The notes under the pieces are model-generated. The model searched no databases and was not told the DNA's origin. It saw only the letters and a program-made list of their open reading frames with translations. Below, in pieces: positions 12,561-25,600 of a DNA stretch of 64,000 bases. The stretch comes from Membranipora membranacea (Eukaryota; Bryozoa; Gymnolaemata; Cheilostomatida; Membraniporidae), in NCBI GenBank assembly GCA_914767715.1, contig OU612069.1, forward strand, positions 23,681,387-23,745,386. Direction: 5' to 3'. The position numbers and the translations under genes are program-made. The stretch's first letter is position 1. Every line of letters starts with the position of its first letter.

Positions 12561-13554
12561 GTCTACTGACTACTGGGCTCATATGACGCCCCAGGTGTGC
12601 TCCGACCTGCCTGCAAACTGAGAGCAACTTGGCGCCGAATACGGCGGCCGCGCCCTTAAGGCACTGATATTTCTCAGTCCTTGGATGGAGACAACACTTG
12701 CGATTTTAACCCACATTTAACCCACAATAAGACACTCAATGAATATTTGTTATCCAATGCTTATATAGGCCGTGTGTGCCTCTGATGTTCACTTGATGCC
12801 TTTCCTTATCAATAATTTGTTGTCTACAGATTCATCCATAGGTGTTGTTCAAAACAGCTGAAGTTTACACTAAGATGGACAGGAACTCATGCACAACCTT
12901 TTTGACAAAGGTGAATTAGGAATAATAACCCAGAAAAACGCAGTAGTCGCTCAAATGAATTTGAGCTAAAAATTATTAACTAAATGAACCATTCCATTTT
13001 ATCTACAACCTCAGCATCACACTACTGCATACATATACCACATACTAAAAATGAGGGGGTGGTAGCAAAACCCACTGATAGAGTTTTATTGAGCATAGTT
13101 TTACTTTCTCATTTATAGATCAATACTCTGGCGTGATAAACATTTTTTTGTGGTTGTGTTCATTCTTTGAGACTGTGAGCTGGAGGAGACAGGTCATACC
13201 AACATGTGAATTGTCAGTACATCTCTTGCCTACAGGTCTGTAAATCTGTCTGGCATCAGCTTATGAAGGTCTGAGGCCAGGAAGTTAACTATTGACAACA
13301 GATTTATCCACAAAACTTCAGTTTTGTGTTTATGATAAACGTATGTGTATACAAAAACCCAATCCAGTGCCTCGTGACACTTTTTCAAAACGTGTTTTTG
13401 AAAACAATAGAAAAAACGGCTGAATCACAGTCATGTGTTCTACCACATGCTATTTATATTTTTTTGTCTGATTTATGCCATAAAAGCTTGAAATTAATTA
13501 AAAAATTAAAAAACAGCTTACTTTACCCATATATCTCCAACATACATCAGTGAT

Positions 13555-13645
13555 TGGCTAGTGGCTAGTGGTTAGTGTGCTCGACCACAGTGCAAGTGGC
13601 CCAGGTTCAATTCCCGGTTCAATTCCCGGTTCAATTCCCGGTTGA
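13555..13645 (+). mobile_element. tRNA-derived SINE-like segment with triplicated B box
   Basis: An A-box-like TGGCTAGTGGTTAGTG is followed by CTCGACC and then three tandem copies of GGTTCAATTCCC, each a B box of about 13 bases. Repetition of the B box alone suggests slippage within a SINE head. Confidence 0.5.
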
Positions 13646-13699
13646 GCAAATAGCGCAAAGGGGTGAATCAAGGAGTAAAATAATATATTTTTACATATA

Positions 13700-14040
13700 C
13701 CATAATTGTAACATGCTTGTGATACGCGAGAGGCCCGAGCCAGAATCCCGGTGAAGACAGAATTTTTTTACATTTATAATCTCTTTCACTACTTGGTGGT
13801 TTATACCACAATTATAACATGTTTGTCGCGCGAGAGGCTCAAGTTCAAATCCCGGTGAAGACAGATTTTGTTTTTTACATATCATCTCTTTCACTACTTG
13901 GTGGTTTATACCACAATTATAACATATTTGTTGCGCGAGAGGCCCGAGTTCAAATCCCAGTGAAGACAGATTTTTTTACATTTATCATCTCTTTTACTAC
14001 TTGGTGGTTTGTACCACAATTATAACATGTTTGCTGCGCT
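13700..14040 (+). repeat. About 105-base tandem array with internal B box
   Basis: Three full units and a partial one start at about 13700, 13807, 13911 and 14014. Each runs ACCACAATTATAACATG ... GCGAGAGGCCCGAGTTCAAATC ... ACTACTTGGTGGTTTAT. The GTTCAAATCCC core is B-box-like, so the unit may come from a tRNA-type repeat adjacent to the SINE-like segment. Confidence 0.75.
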
Positions 14041-15334
14041 ATGTTCTATGGCTGTACTCACTGAAAATAATTGAAGGGGGAGTTCTGCCACCTAATAGGT
14101 CAACGATACTCAGGTTGCCTTCCTCATAGGTTGCATGGTAAGGACAGCCATTTTAGTTTGCACTTGTAATGACATCGCCAATTGGCCATCCATCGTAAAC
14201 TCAATTGACAACCTGAGTGTTTATCATCCACACCCCTGAAGTTTTGAGGCATTTATGATCGCTGCATTTCTAGTAATTTTAAACCAGAAGAAGGGATGAC
14301 CTTGAATACCAGATCTAGATTTCTAGATTTGATTTAGGGGAGGGATATAGACAAGGTTGTAACCCTATTTATCTGGCAAGACAAATGGGAGGAGGGAATG
14401 GCTCTGGGTTTTAACTATCTGTGCAAGATAGCAGGGAGGATAACTGAAATGGAATTCAGGTCAATGGTTGCAGATGTGCAATGGGGGTTTTCACTTAGCC
14501 TCTACCTACGACCCAAGGGAGGCTACAGTCTAACAACAAAGTACAAGCAAGGCAACATTATGTCAAGGCAGGAGGTAGTATGGCACTTTATTGGTTACTG
14601 TTGACAAAGTGCAAACTGAGTTGAATCTACTCGTGTTCAGTTATTAAAAGCATATTTTGTCATATGATACTGGCTGATGAAATTCCGTAGATGGGTTTGT
14701 AAAAGTTAAAATTAGAAAGGTTACCAAAATGATGAGATGGGAAGACAATTAACATGACACATGAATTTAAGTTAAATTATATATTGAATGTCCAGCTGTG
14801 GTGGAAAATCCACTACACCGTAGTACACAACGCAATCTGGTATTGTCGGGAAATTCTATCTTGTCAGGATAGCCAGCATGGGCTTGGCTTTAATAATTCC
14901 CGATATCCAACTTGTTCGGATGAACGCGTAAAGCCTAACGGCAACCTGCCAGTCGAAAAGTCTGTTTAAATCAAGGCTACCAGCCAGGCATAAAAATGTG
15001 TGGTTTATCAACTGTACTATGATTTTATTGTGTACTAACTATCTAACTAAAACTAACAGAGTTACAAATATTTAATGTATAAATCAGTAAAAATGATCAG
15101 TGCGTTTAGTCTCGTCCGCTAGCAAACAAGTGTCAAGTTGTAAGAGGGAAGAGTGTAAGCTTGCTAAAAATAGTTACAGTCGTAGCATTAATAAAGGATT
15201 ATTATAACAGACAAAACATGTGTAGGAATAGAATGTATGATTAGAATGTATGAATAGAATGTGTCCTCAGTGCTTAATATATATAACAGTCAAAGACTGA
15301 ACTTCCCCACACTATATCAATGAATGTTTTGGAT

Positions 15335-16627
15335 TCCTTGACAATTTATCTAGGGTCCATTTGTAATTGTGACAAAGGCACAAAAAATAATGAAAAAAAT
15401 GTAGGCCTACCTATCCACATTATATGGTAACTATTTTTTTCTGTCAATAATGAACAAGGGGGCTGTTATAACATATATAACTATAACAAAATATATATAA
15501 TATAATATAGCTATAATAAAATATATATAATATGATATAGCTATAACAAAATGTTTTTTTTCTGTGGTTGACAGCTAACTCACTTAAACTATACCCAGCA
15601 CTATTGGCAAATCACACACAAAACAGGGACGATTAATGAGGCAAGTAGATCATCCCCTTCTATATTATTTCCAGCAGATCACCCTCCCCCTCCACCTCCC
15701 CTGCAGGTCATCCCGAGTAGAACATTCTAAATAGGACCACCAGGAGGCAAAATGACAAAATCAACGATTCTTTTATTTTTCAAAGCATTGATTACTTGTA
15801 AATGTGTTAATTATGGACTTCAATGAAGTAAAACAATCATTATCGATAATTACTTAAACACATAGCACTCAGTGTTCATATGACTACTGTGAAATGGATC
15901 TGAAATATGGCACATTGAAAATCAGCAGGAAAATTGAATTCTGATTCAGATAACCAAATTATCAATAAAATATGATTTTTTTACTGAAAATAGCAATTAG
16001 AATCAGTTTTTTTAAAACTGTCATAATGACCACTTAAAGCTTCAGTTATTGGTCATGATTATACATTGTACCGCTAAGACGGATTAACATAGGCTGGTGG
16101 GGTAAATTATTATGATATATCCAGAGGAAAGGTAAGTCTGAAAATAGATGCATTATCCCTCTCAGTATCAAACCTCCCATCGATTTGACTTGAGGTACTA
16201 CTGTGACAATGTCATAAGGGATGAAACAATACAGCATGTTGTGAAAAGGGAATAAAACATGAGATCACGCTGTGAGGAACCAATAGATTTAATTGTAATG
16301 TAATATGTAGCCAAGATTTCAAGGTTCGCGCAGAAGCTTGGATAGGATAAAAAAATTCCCATAATCGTTACTGACAAACGCCTCCTGCCTAACATTCAAA
16401 AAAGAAACCCCTTGGATGCTATTGAGGGAAGACTAAGGGTTGTTTGTTCCATAGTTTCTCATATTTAAAAGATTTCATGTTTCGAAGAAAATCAAAAGCT
16501 ATTCTGCCGATCAGTTTTGGGTGGTTGGTGACCGACAGCAGTCTCAGCGCCCGCCTTAGAGAGAAATCTGTGACATCACAAGGTGCTCCTGTGAAACTGA
16601 GGCAGCTCGGTTATTACATTGCCCAGG
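15335..16627. repeat. 1.3 kb dispersed repeat, copy 2
   Basis: Same orientation as 2171-3489 and homologous throughout (shared GGCTGTTATAACATATA, CAGCACTATTGGCAAATC, GATAGGATAAA). It ends about 50 bases before the stop codon of the minus-strand TPR gene, so it probably forms much of that gene's 3' region. The conserved minus-strand frame seen in copy 1 is interrupted here. Confidence 0.65.
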
Positions 16628-16676
16628 TTCTCATTAGTTATTCCTTGAGTGTGTCTGGGGTGTAGAGTAGAGCCCG

Positions 16677-19600
16677 TTATGTGATAAGATCCAATACTCT
16701 CTCAGCCTCCTCAGTATTACCCATCTTCTGATAAGTTTGAGACATACTGATAAGTACATCAGCTGTGTTGATTCCTAGTCTCTGTCTCATCTCCAGACTA
16801 GTCTTATAGTTATCTAAACAACAGAGACAAAAATCAAATTAGAGAGAAGCTGCATGGTTATATCATTAGCGTGATGTCATTATCAACCACAACCATGATA
16901 AGTATGATGTATGGATAAGCTATTAAAACACAGGTAGTAGAAATTGCATTGGAGGGAACCTTGCTATTTTGGTCCGTATGTTATGTGATGGTAAGGTGAC
17001 TTACCCAAAGACTGTGTGTAGTTTTTCATTTTACGGTAAGTATTTCCCAGATTGTGATGGCATGATGCCAAATCTGTAGCTGCTTCCAAGTTTGAGTCAG
17101 CCAGCTGTAGACAAAGAAATACTGACGTCATATATCTAATTAGGTGGGAATATGGAACCTACAGAGAACCATCACTGAGTGCCAAAATCAAGGTCTGAGA
17201 CTTAGGACCCAGACTAAGGACACGGACCAAGAACCCGAACTAAGGTCTACACTTTAGGTTTAAGATTGAAAAACAAGTTACAGTGGCCAGGGAATCAAAC
17301 ACTTGAATGTTACTAGAACACAGGCTATCTAACATACAGCAAATACCACTTCTTGGATTGTCTATTTAAGAAGCATTCACAATTACCACATTTAGAATAT
17401 CGATGGCCTTGACATAATGCTCTTCGGCTTTATCCACTTGTTTCTGGCTCTGATACATAATACCGATGTTATTATGTGCTCCGGCTATATCGATCTGAAA
17501 CACAGAAGTGAACATCGCTGTCATATCGTATGGTCATTATTTTGTAAGTATGCAAAAGTACGATTGATTCAACGAGGAACGCTCCTGAAGACTTGCACAC
17601 ACTACGGCAATGGGTTTACATCTGGTACTATGGATACTTGTACAGAAAACTTTCATACCAATTCGTGTACTTTTGACTTGTTTTGGTACTCGAGAGGCAC
17701 TCTTTTGTAGATGGATGTGTATGGGTTACCTCCCTACTGTGTGGGAAGTAGTAGGCTGTAGAATGAATAATCTCTGAATTTTCCGTTTAGGTCATAATTT
17801 TCTAATCGATACCAAATTAGTTTATGAAGTGATACACTGCAAGATTCTGACTGGTCATTAGAGACTTAAGAGTTTTTGTAAATATATCAGTTTTTCATCT
17901 AGACACAAATACTGTCTTGTCACTGCCTGTCAAACTATTAATTGAGCGACTCTCCTGACTGACAGTATAGGCCTATAAACATACCTTAGCTTTGATATCA
18001 GAAGGGTCTTCCTGGGATTGCATAATAGCTAACTGTAGAGCCATCTGTAGATTCTCCTCTGCTTTATCATACCTCTGTAATAAACAATAAATAATGGTAT
18101 AGCAATTAGTGATGGCAACAAGACTTGGACTTGTCTCCTCGGGACAGTATCTCGTCCCGTCGAGACAGACAACTCTTATTACAGGTCGGGACTACTCGCA
18201 TTGGAAATGGTAGTAGCTGGTCAAAACATTGCCTCCACCCAGACTTGAACCACTGACCTAGTGATCAGCAGTTATTATATGATTGTTATTATATGATGTC
18301 AGATGAAATTCAGACTATAATATAATGGAAAGATAGTTTTTAGTCATGCTTTTGCTGCAATTATTAAACGGAAATGTTATCTGATTGGCTGTCAGATTTG
18401 ATTGATTGGCTGTCTGTTTTGATTGATAAGTCAAGGCCATCTCTATGTAAACAACTTCCGTTAAAAAGATGGAATGGATGATCAATGTGGAGCTTTCTCA
18501 TTGATTTGGACCTGGGGCAAGAGGGAGAAGGGATACAATGACTAATTGGGTATCAAATTGTATAAATATCAGGAGATAGTTGAGCCTAAGCATATCCAGC
18601 AGCTTAATCACTGGACTGGTTGGTATGATAAACAAGAAGAAACAGCTTCTCCTTGGTTTAACTATTTAGTTATCACTACTATAGTATAGGCCTATGGTTT
18701 AGATTGGCTGAGGAGGATTACGGTAGGATTACACCCACAAATCATGAGTACGAATTTGGGCCATGACAATCATGTGTGGCAGGCTGATATTCGTACGAAA
18801 TTTAATTTGCAAGAATTAGTGGAAATTTGCACGAGCGTGTGGCCTTCTATAATTCAATAAATACTTGACAGAATTTGATGAAACTTGGTCTCAACATAGT
18901 TCCTTATTGCTATAGATGATAAGTTACAACTTGAATCAAATGTACTATAAGCTGATTGCACTAGTGATAGTGAATGAATGTCCACCATTCTTTTAATTTG
19001 TGATATCTGAAGAATGTTTTATCGGCATCGATATATGTCTCGGTCTCGTCCCGGTCTCGTCCCGAATTTTCTTGCTGTCTCGGTCTCGTCCCGTCTCGCC
19101 AAAATCTGACATTTTGCCATCACTAATAGCAATTTATCGTACACAACAAGTTATCGGAAAAGGAATGAATTTTAAAATAATATACATTGAGTAAATCTAG
19201 TGTTGATCTGGCCACAGCGGTCAAGTCGGTATAAGCCCTTTACTCCCAGCCTCAACTTCAGTTTGATATCAATTATTGTATCTTAATTTTCTAAGGGTTT
19301 GGATTTTAGAGCTCTATGCCCAAATGAAGTTGGAATAGTACACTAAATACGGTGTGAGCTGGACTCAGAGAACTTGTATGCTGCCCTCACACTTCCTGTG
19401 AAGGAGTTACCTCACCTACATCAATCGAGTGCCTGTCTATATGACGCTAAAACTCACCTCCATCGTCTCGTACGCATTACCCAGATTGTTACAGACTGCC
19501 TGCAGCTCCTTCCAGTTACCTGCCTTATTCTCTAATAAAGCCTTAGCTTCCTCATAGTTCTTAGTAGAGTTTGAGGAATCACCGACTGCCTCATAATTCT

Positions 19601-22600
19601 GCCCAAGTGACCTGTAGAGACTGACTATAGAGTCTGTATGTTGCTCTGTTAAAGATACAAAACAAAGCCTAAGTTTTCTGTCTAAACTTTTAAAGTTTCT
19701 AAAGTTTGTTTACTAACATTTCAAGTTATGGGAGTGACATTACCTTGGGAATTTAGTAAGCCTGTCTAAAATTTGGTTTCAACATTACAAACTGTATGCA
19801 ACACTGCAGTTTGAAATGGTCAGCAAGTCAGGTACATGTAATCACACCAGTTACCAAGTCACATCACCAACCATATCTAGACATGATCAGCTCAAATTTG
19901 ACTGAATTGTTTACCCACAATCCCCTACTCACCTACACCACCGAGTGATAAGTACATCTGTAGACACTGCTGCTGATATTTGATAGCCTCTCTACAGTTA
20001 GTGACCCCTCCGATACGCTGCAGTAAGTCTCCATAGTTAAACAGAGAGATAGCATTGTGTAGAGAGGATCCTCCACTGGTAACTTCAGAGTGTAATCTCA
20101 CCGCATGCTTAATGTGCTCCTACAGTAAGCATGTAAGTAGATGTTGAGCGTGAGGGGCCTTAGTCGTGTAATAAATACCCGACTATGTGCTCAATGTCAT
20201 GGCCGCATCTTCATCTCACTTAAGGACAACTTGAAAGTCTCAAAAACTACAATGTGGTGAGCACACAGTAGAGGTTGTTAAATGGATTCTACTTATTGCA
20301 TCAGGCTATGTACTGTCAATACTTTCTGAACAGCTATCAGTATGATTTCATCAGTTGTGTCTTGCATTGATGGAAACTTAGTGAGATATTAGTTAGAATG
20401 TGAGTGAATGAGTCCGCTGTAACTCTTACAAAACCTATAGTTGATATTTAAATCTAGGATACCTGCTCACCTCGGCTTTGTTGTACTGTTGCAGAACTTT
20501 ATATGAGTTGCTGAGATTGTTGTGACATTTAGCCAGCTTACTTTTAGTCTCTGTACAATCCTGTATAGCAGATGATAGAGCTGTTATCTCATGTATCGCC
20601 TACAAATAAAAGGTATCCCTATTAAGCCTGTTACCTACACCATAACATAAAATGTGTACGCTGTGTGCCAGCATGTGCTGTCTGATAGAAATATCCTCAA
20701 GCGCTTATACAATATCTGCTTTCATAAATGATGTCTCCCTAAAAAATTACAGTACTCTGTTCTCTTGACAGCAATAAATGATGAACGATGAAGTTAGTTG
20801 GATATTTCAATCTACAGGTTCCACGCATTTTTAAATTTGTTATGTGGGAGTTCGAGTAAAACGATATCGAGTTCCTAACATAACACATACACTGTCCAAA
20901 CAGCTGATTTCTTTTTATACTCAGTAAGTTCATAATTTGCATGTTCCCACTGAGTTAGACAGTGTTATCACTGAGTTAGACAGTGTTATCACTGAGTTAG
21001 ACAGTGTTATCACTGAGTTAGACAGTGTTATCACTGAGTTAGACAGTGTTATCACTGAGTTAGACAGTGTTATCACTGAGTTAGACAGTGTTATCACTGA
21101 GTTAGACAGTGTTATCACTGAGTTAGACAGTGTTATCACTACTTACAGCTTCATATTGTTTGATGGCCTCTTTATTATTTCCCTGTCTCTGATATCTGAG
21201 AGCTTGTGAAATATTCTCATCAGCTACTACAGAAGCTGCACCTGTAACATATCATTGATAGTAACAACTTTCACTGTCCTTAGATGACAAACACTGCATG
21301 CCTATATGGGCAACTACACTATACATAAACAACTTAAACCGCAAATTGTAAATGTTATAACATACTACAGCGTGGTCATAAATTTTATTGAGGTCAAATC
21401 GGAAAAGTAAATTGGTCTGAATTGTCACAGCACAGCTCCACTAAAACCAGACATCTAAAATTCAGAATTCCTGATAATCAAGACCCAGAATGCAAGCATT
21501 TCAGCCACCATTAAGTCACTTAATCAGACTTTGCTTAATTACAGCAAAATCTGGATATTATAATTGAGTGGAGTGCGCTGTAATAACCCGTAGATTAATG
21601 ACTTACCTTTAACGATGACATTATTAGTCTCAGCAGGTGGAGCTGACTGCACAGCTGACCTTACAGACTCATATATTCTCTCATGTCTCAAAGCCTCTGT
21701 CTCATTCTACAGATAAGTACAGAATCGCTAGTAACATTAATGGTGATATATAGGTATATAATCGCTATTAACATTGAAAGTCATTCATAATTATACTTCT
21801 TATACTAATAATCAGCAGCACGGTGAAATCTTAGATAATCACTTCCATACCAGAAAGTGTTTTCCCGATGACATCGTCCAAGTTTTAGTAACCTTTACGT
21901 CTGGACGCTTTCCACGGTAATACTAATTGAAAAATCAATTCTCTGAAAAGCCTGTAGCTGCACACTTTGCATTCCTGACAATTTTTTGTCTTGGATTTCC
22001 AGAAGAAATTGGCAATTTCGACTCTTCGGCCTCGGCATCATCCGGGCATATATGTACCTTTACAGTTTGGTGTGGTCTTTACTAAAAAGCCTCAATCAAC
22101 ATAGATCATAGACTTCCTCTGCCACTGTCTCTTCTAAGTCAGTCATTTTGTATATCAAGAAAAAGTGCGAAAAACACTTTGCAGGAAAATGTATCATGGT
22201 ACAACAAATTCCAGTGTTCGCTGTGTAATATGCATCTGGCATACTTGTGAAAGTGAAAAGGGCCAAACAGAGGTAGTGTAAAAGGATCGGCAGGATGAAA
22301 CGTGTTGAGAAAGTTAGCCTCCCTGCAGTGATGCTCGCCACTCCCAATGTATAAGATTAAAATAAATTGCATTACAATGAGGTTACATACCCCGAGTTGT
22401 GTATAGAGTCTCGCTAAGGTCTGATGAGATGCACTTCTGTTGATATCACCCTCAAGATCGGGATTATTGTGCTGTCGTATAGAGACAGCTAACTCAAGCT
22501 CTGCAGCAGCCTCTGAGAGCAAGTCAAGGTCCAGATATACATCCGCTAGGCTAGCATGCACCTGAAATGTGTTATCAAAAACACTTATCGATGTAAAAAA

Positions 22601-25600
22601 TTGCTTATCTGTAAGGATTATGTAATGTGTTGCCTTTGTAACTCAACACAAAAATAGTTTTTTTTATTTTAAATTTGCTACTATTATATGCATTAGATAT
22701 GTGCTGTAGACATACCGTATATTTATAAGTAGAGGCAAGGTTTAATCACGAGTACACATTCAATCAAAATTGTCATCTTTTGTTTGTCAATGCCCAATAT
22801 TAGGTTGAGAAAAACAACATCTTGGGCTGATACTAGTATCAATATAAAGTGAAAATAACTAGTTTTGGAATTTAAACTCCAATAAACAGTCAAATCTGGA
22901 GGAGCTTCAATCAAAATAGCCAGCACTATTATCTGATGACTTGCTCTTGCGGCCCGAGACAGCACAACAGATCAGCCGCACACTTACCTTCGCTTTAGAT
23001 TCTTTCTTTTCATCACCAAACATATTAGACATCATTTCTCGGGCTATCTCGAGGTGTTCTCTAGCTTTGCTCAGGTTACCCTCTAATCTGTATGAGTTGC
23101 CCACATTGTTGTGCATCTGCGGCAGTCGCTAATATATAAAAACACTCGGATTACAATGATATAATGTCATAGGAGTTTATAAATATCAGCTGAGGTTTAT
23201 CAGAACGAGCTACCAGATATATCGAGCAATCATGGTTACAAGGTCTCAGATTAAATTAGACTCATCAGATTGCTAATCAACGCAAAATCAAATGGTCATA
23301 CAGCCTGAGTGGTCTTTGACTAGGATATAAATGTTGTTCTTCTTGACAGCCACACTGATCATGTAGTCAAAATCAATATATGGGGTGGGGACATATCGAT
23401 GTCAATGTAATGGATCTCACATAGCACTGTGGTCGTATCATTATCCTCGCGAGCAAAAAGGCGCCTAACATTTACATAATTAGATTTTGCCCAATTGGAT
23501 AACTTTAGGGTACTGTAAGCCTACGAGATTCACAAGTGTCAGTTTGCACACTCGAACAAACCGACAATCATCCTTCTTCTGGAGCAAAACTAACCATAAA
23601 AAAGGTTGGTTATTAAAGACTAAAGATTTTGGAGGCATAAACCAAAGCGAACTCCCTAGAACCTTAGGCACCCATCGGCAACACTCACCTCTGGAGGGAC
23701 ATTCGTAGAGGTTGTTAGTATCTGTATAGCCAGCTCATAATATTCTATAGCCTTAGTCTCCAGGTCCTCATAACCATAACACTGTGCAAGGGTATCATAA
23801 GCGTCCCAGTAAAACTCAGGATTAGATTCATGAGTCTCTCCCATAGCTCTATGTACTGATAATTCCTGCTCAAGGTTCTCTATAGCTTTGTGGTAATTCT
23901 CTTCTTTTACATAGAACTAGAATGTGAAGAGAAAAGTTGAGAGACCTACCTCAACCAACAAAACAAAATGGCACTTATACAGCGGCGACTCAAATCTAGG
24001 TACTTCAACCATGTTTTGGGGTCAATTTACACTTGGTTTGAGTCTGTTTGCCTGCATTCCGAATTGCAGATCAACCCTCTCATCAGTGAGAGAAGAGCAA
24101 ATCTGAAGGCAGGCAAACTATGGTTTACTACGTGGCCAAATTCTAGAACAAATATTGTAATCGATTGCTGATCGCCTAAACCAAACTATTAATACATATG
24201 TAACCTACTCTGTAATACAAGCATGAGTTGTGCCTACACCAATGAAATAAACCTATAGCGCATGGTATAGATTATTCTGTTAGACATGCTGTGGAGCTAC
24301 GGAGGTGCTACACAGGCCTATTCCTTGCAATGACAATACATTATGTGTTTGGTTCACCTACATATTGTTATACTTGAGTAATACAGGCTGCCTCTAGTAT
24401 TTCAACTGATACAATTTTGAGAAATACAGCAATGATGTTCGACAATTTAAAAAAAAAAATACACCACCTTACAGCAGTTATACTGCTACAATAACAACCA
24501 CATATTTATTTACTTTTTGTCTCCTTACCTTGCCGATTTTTCTGTATGTCTTTGCCACTTCTATATGATCATTACCTCTGACTCTGATTCTATAATAATT
24601 AACAATTAAATTGTATTTACAGCAATACACTCAGATGGAATGTCTTGGATTTACCCATAGTACACTCATTTAAAGGAATATACCCTGTCTTGTCGTTTCC
24701 TTCATACCGCAAAACTCACATTAATTTCAGCCCCCCCCCCCCCATTAAAAATATCACACAGCATACTGTATGGAATGTTCTCATCCTTTGAGCGTCACCA
24801 AGGGTGCAATCTGCCAGGTATAATCAAAGTTGTACTAAGGACAGCAAGAATAATCAATCACCTGTTCTCTTGAGAGTATAGTATCACCAACCCCCAATCC
24901 CTCCGCATTCATGATGTTACATTCATAAATTTATCACTTTTGAGCATACTTGCCAAGTCTCCCTATTTAGGTGGGACCCTCCAGATTTCAACATTCTGCC
25001 CACTTCCCACTTTTTTGTAATTCTCACTATTTCCTCAAGATTTGAAAGAAAACAGCCCTGTCGAAATTTTTAAAAGTAACTATCCAAGCGCTTGTTGATG
25101 TGTTACTGGTAAGGTTTTTGCACACAAAATTAAAATGAATTGCGCTTTTCAATAATGTTAACGAATTTAGCCCTTTCTAGCAGCTAGAATTGCTCTCAGA
25201 GCATCAGCGGCCGGGGCTCCATCCCGGACACCATTAGGGTCACACTGCTTCAAAACCCCCAGGTGGATCGCTCGGGTGCTTCGTACCGGCAAAGAACGGC
25301 GACGCGGTGCAGTATCGTGGTAAATTGGAATCTCCCACTTTTTAATTTAGATTACTTGGCAACTATGCTTTTGAGTGATATCACTAGTTTGGTAAATGAA
25401 GTGATACTAGCTCATCCAGCATTCAGAGCATACAGGCTGCAGGTCACAACTATCACTCATATTTCATACAATCTTGTATTGTGTTGGTAAGTAAATTATA
25501 AATAAAGTATGTTCTGAACAGTTATGACCTTTGAACTCAAGCAGAATACAGCGAAGTGTAGACTGTATAATATGATATAATATAATAAGATATAAGTTAA

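Larger units (their letters stand above)
11337..15334. other. Intergenic stretch without a supported gene
   Basis: About 4 kb between the secreted-protein gene and the second 1.3 kb repeat copy. It holds a tRNA-like sequence near 12479-12560, a SINE-like segment at 13555-13645 and a tandem array at 13700-14040. The remaining frames are short and lack exon-like borders. Confidence 0.45.

Noticed and set aside
18225-18260. A B-box-like GGTTCAAGTCT on the minus strand inside the hAT element
   Set aside because: A lone short match without an A box or terminator.
20930-21209. Frames on both strands encoding repeats of VITELDS or NSVITLS
   Set aside because: They are created by the 21-base minisatellite in an intron; the unit is a multiple of three, so all three units stay open.
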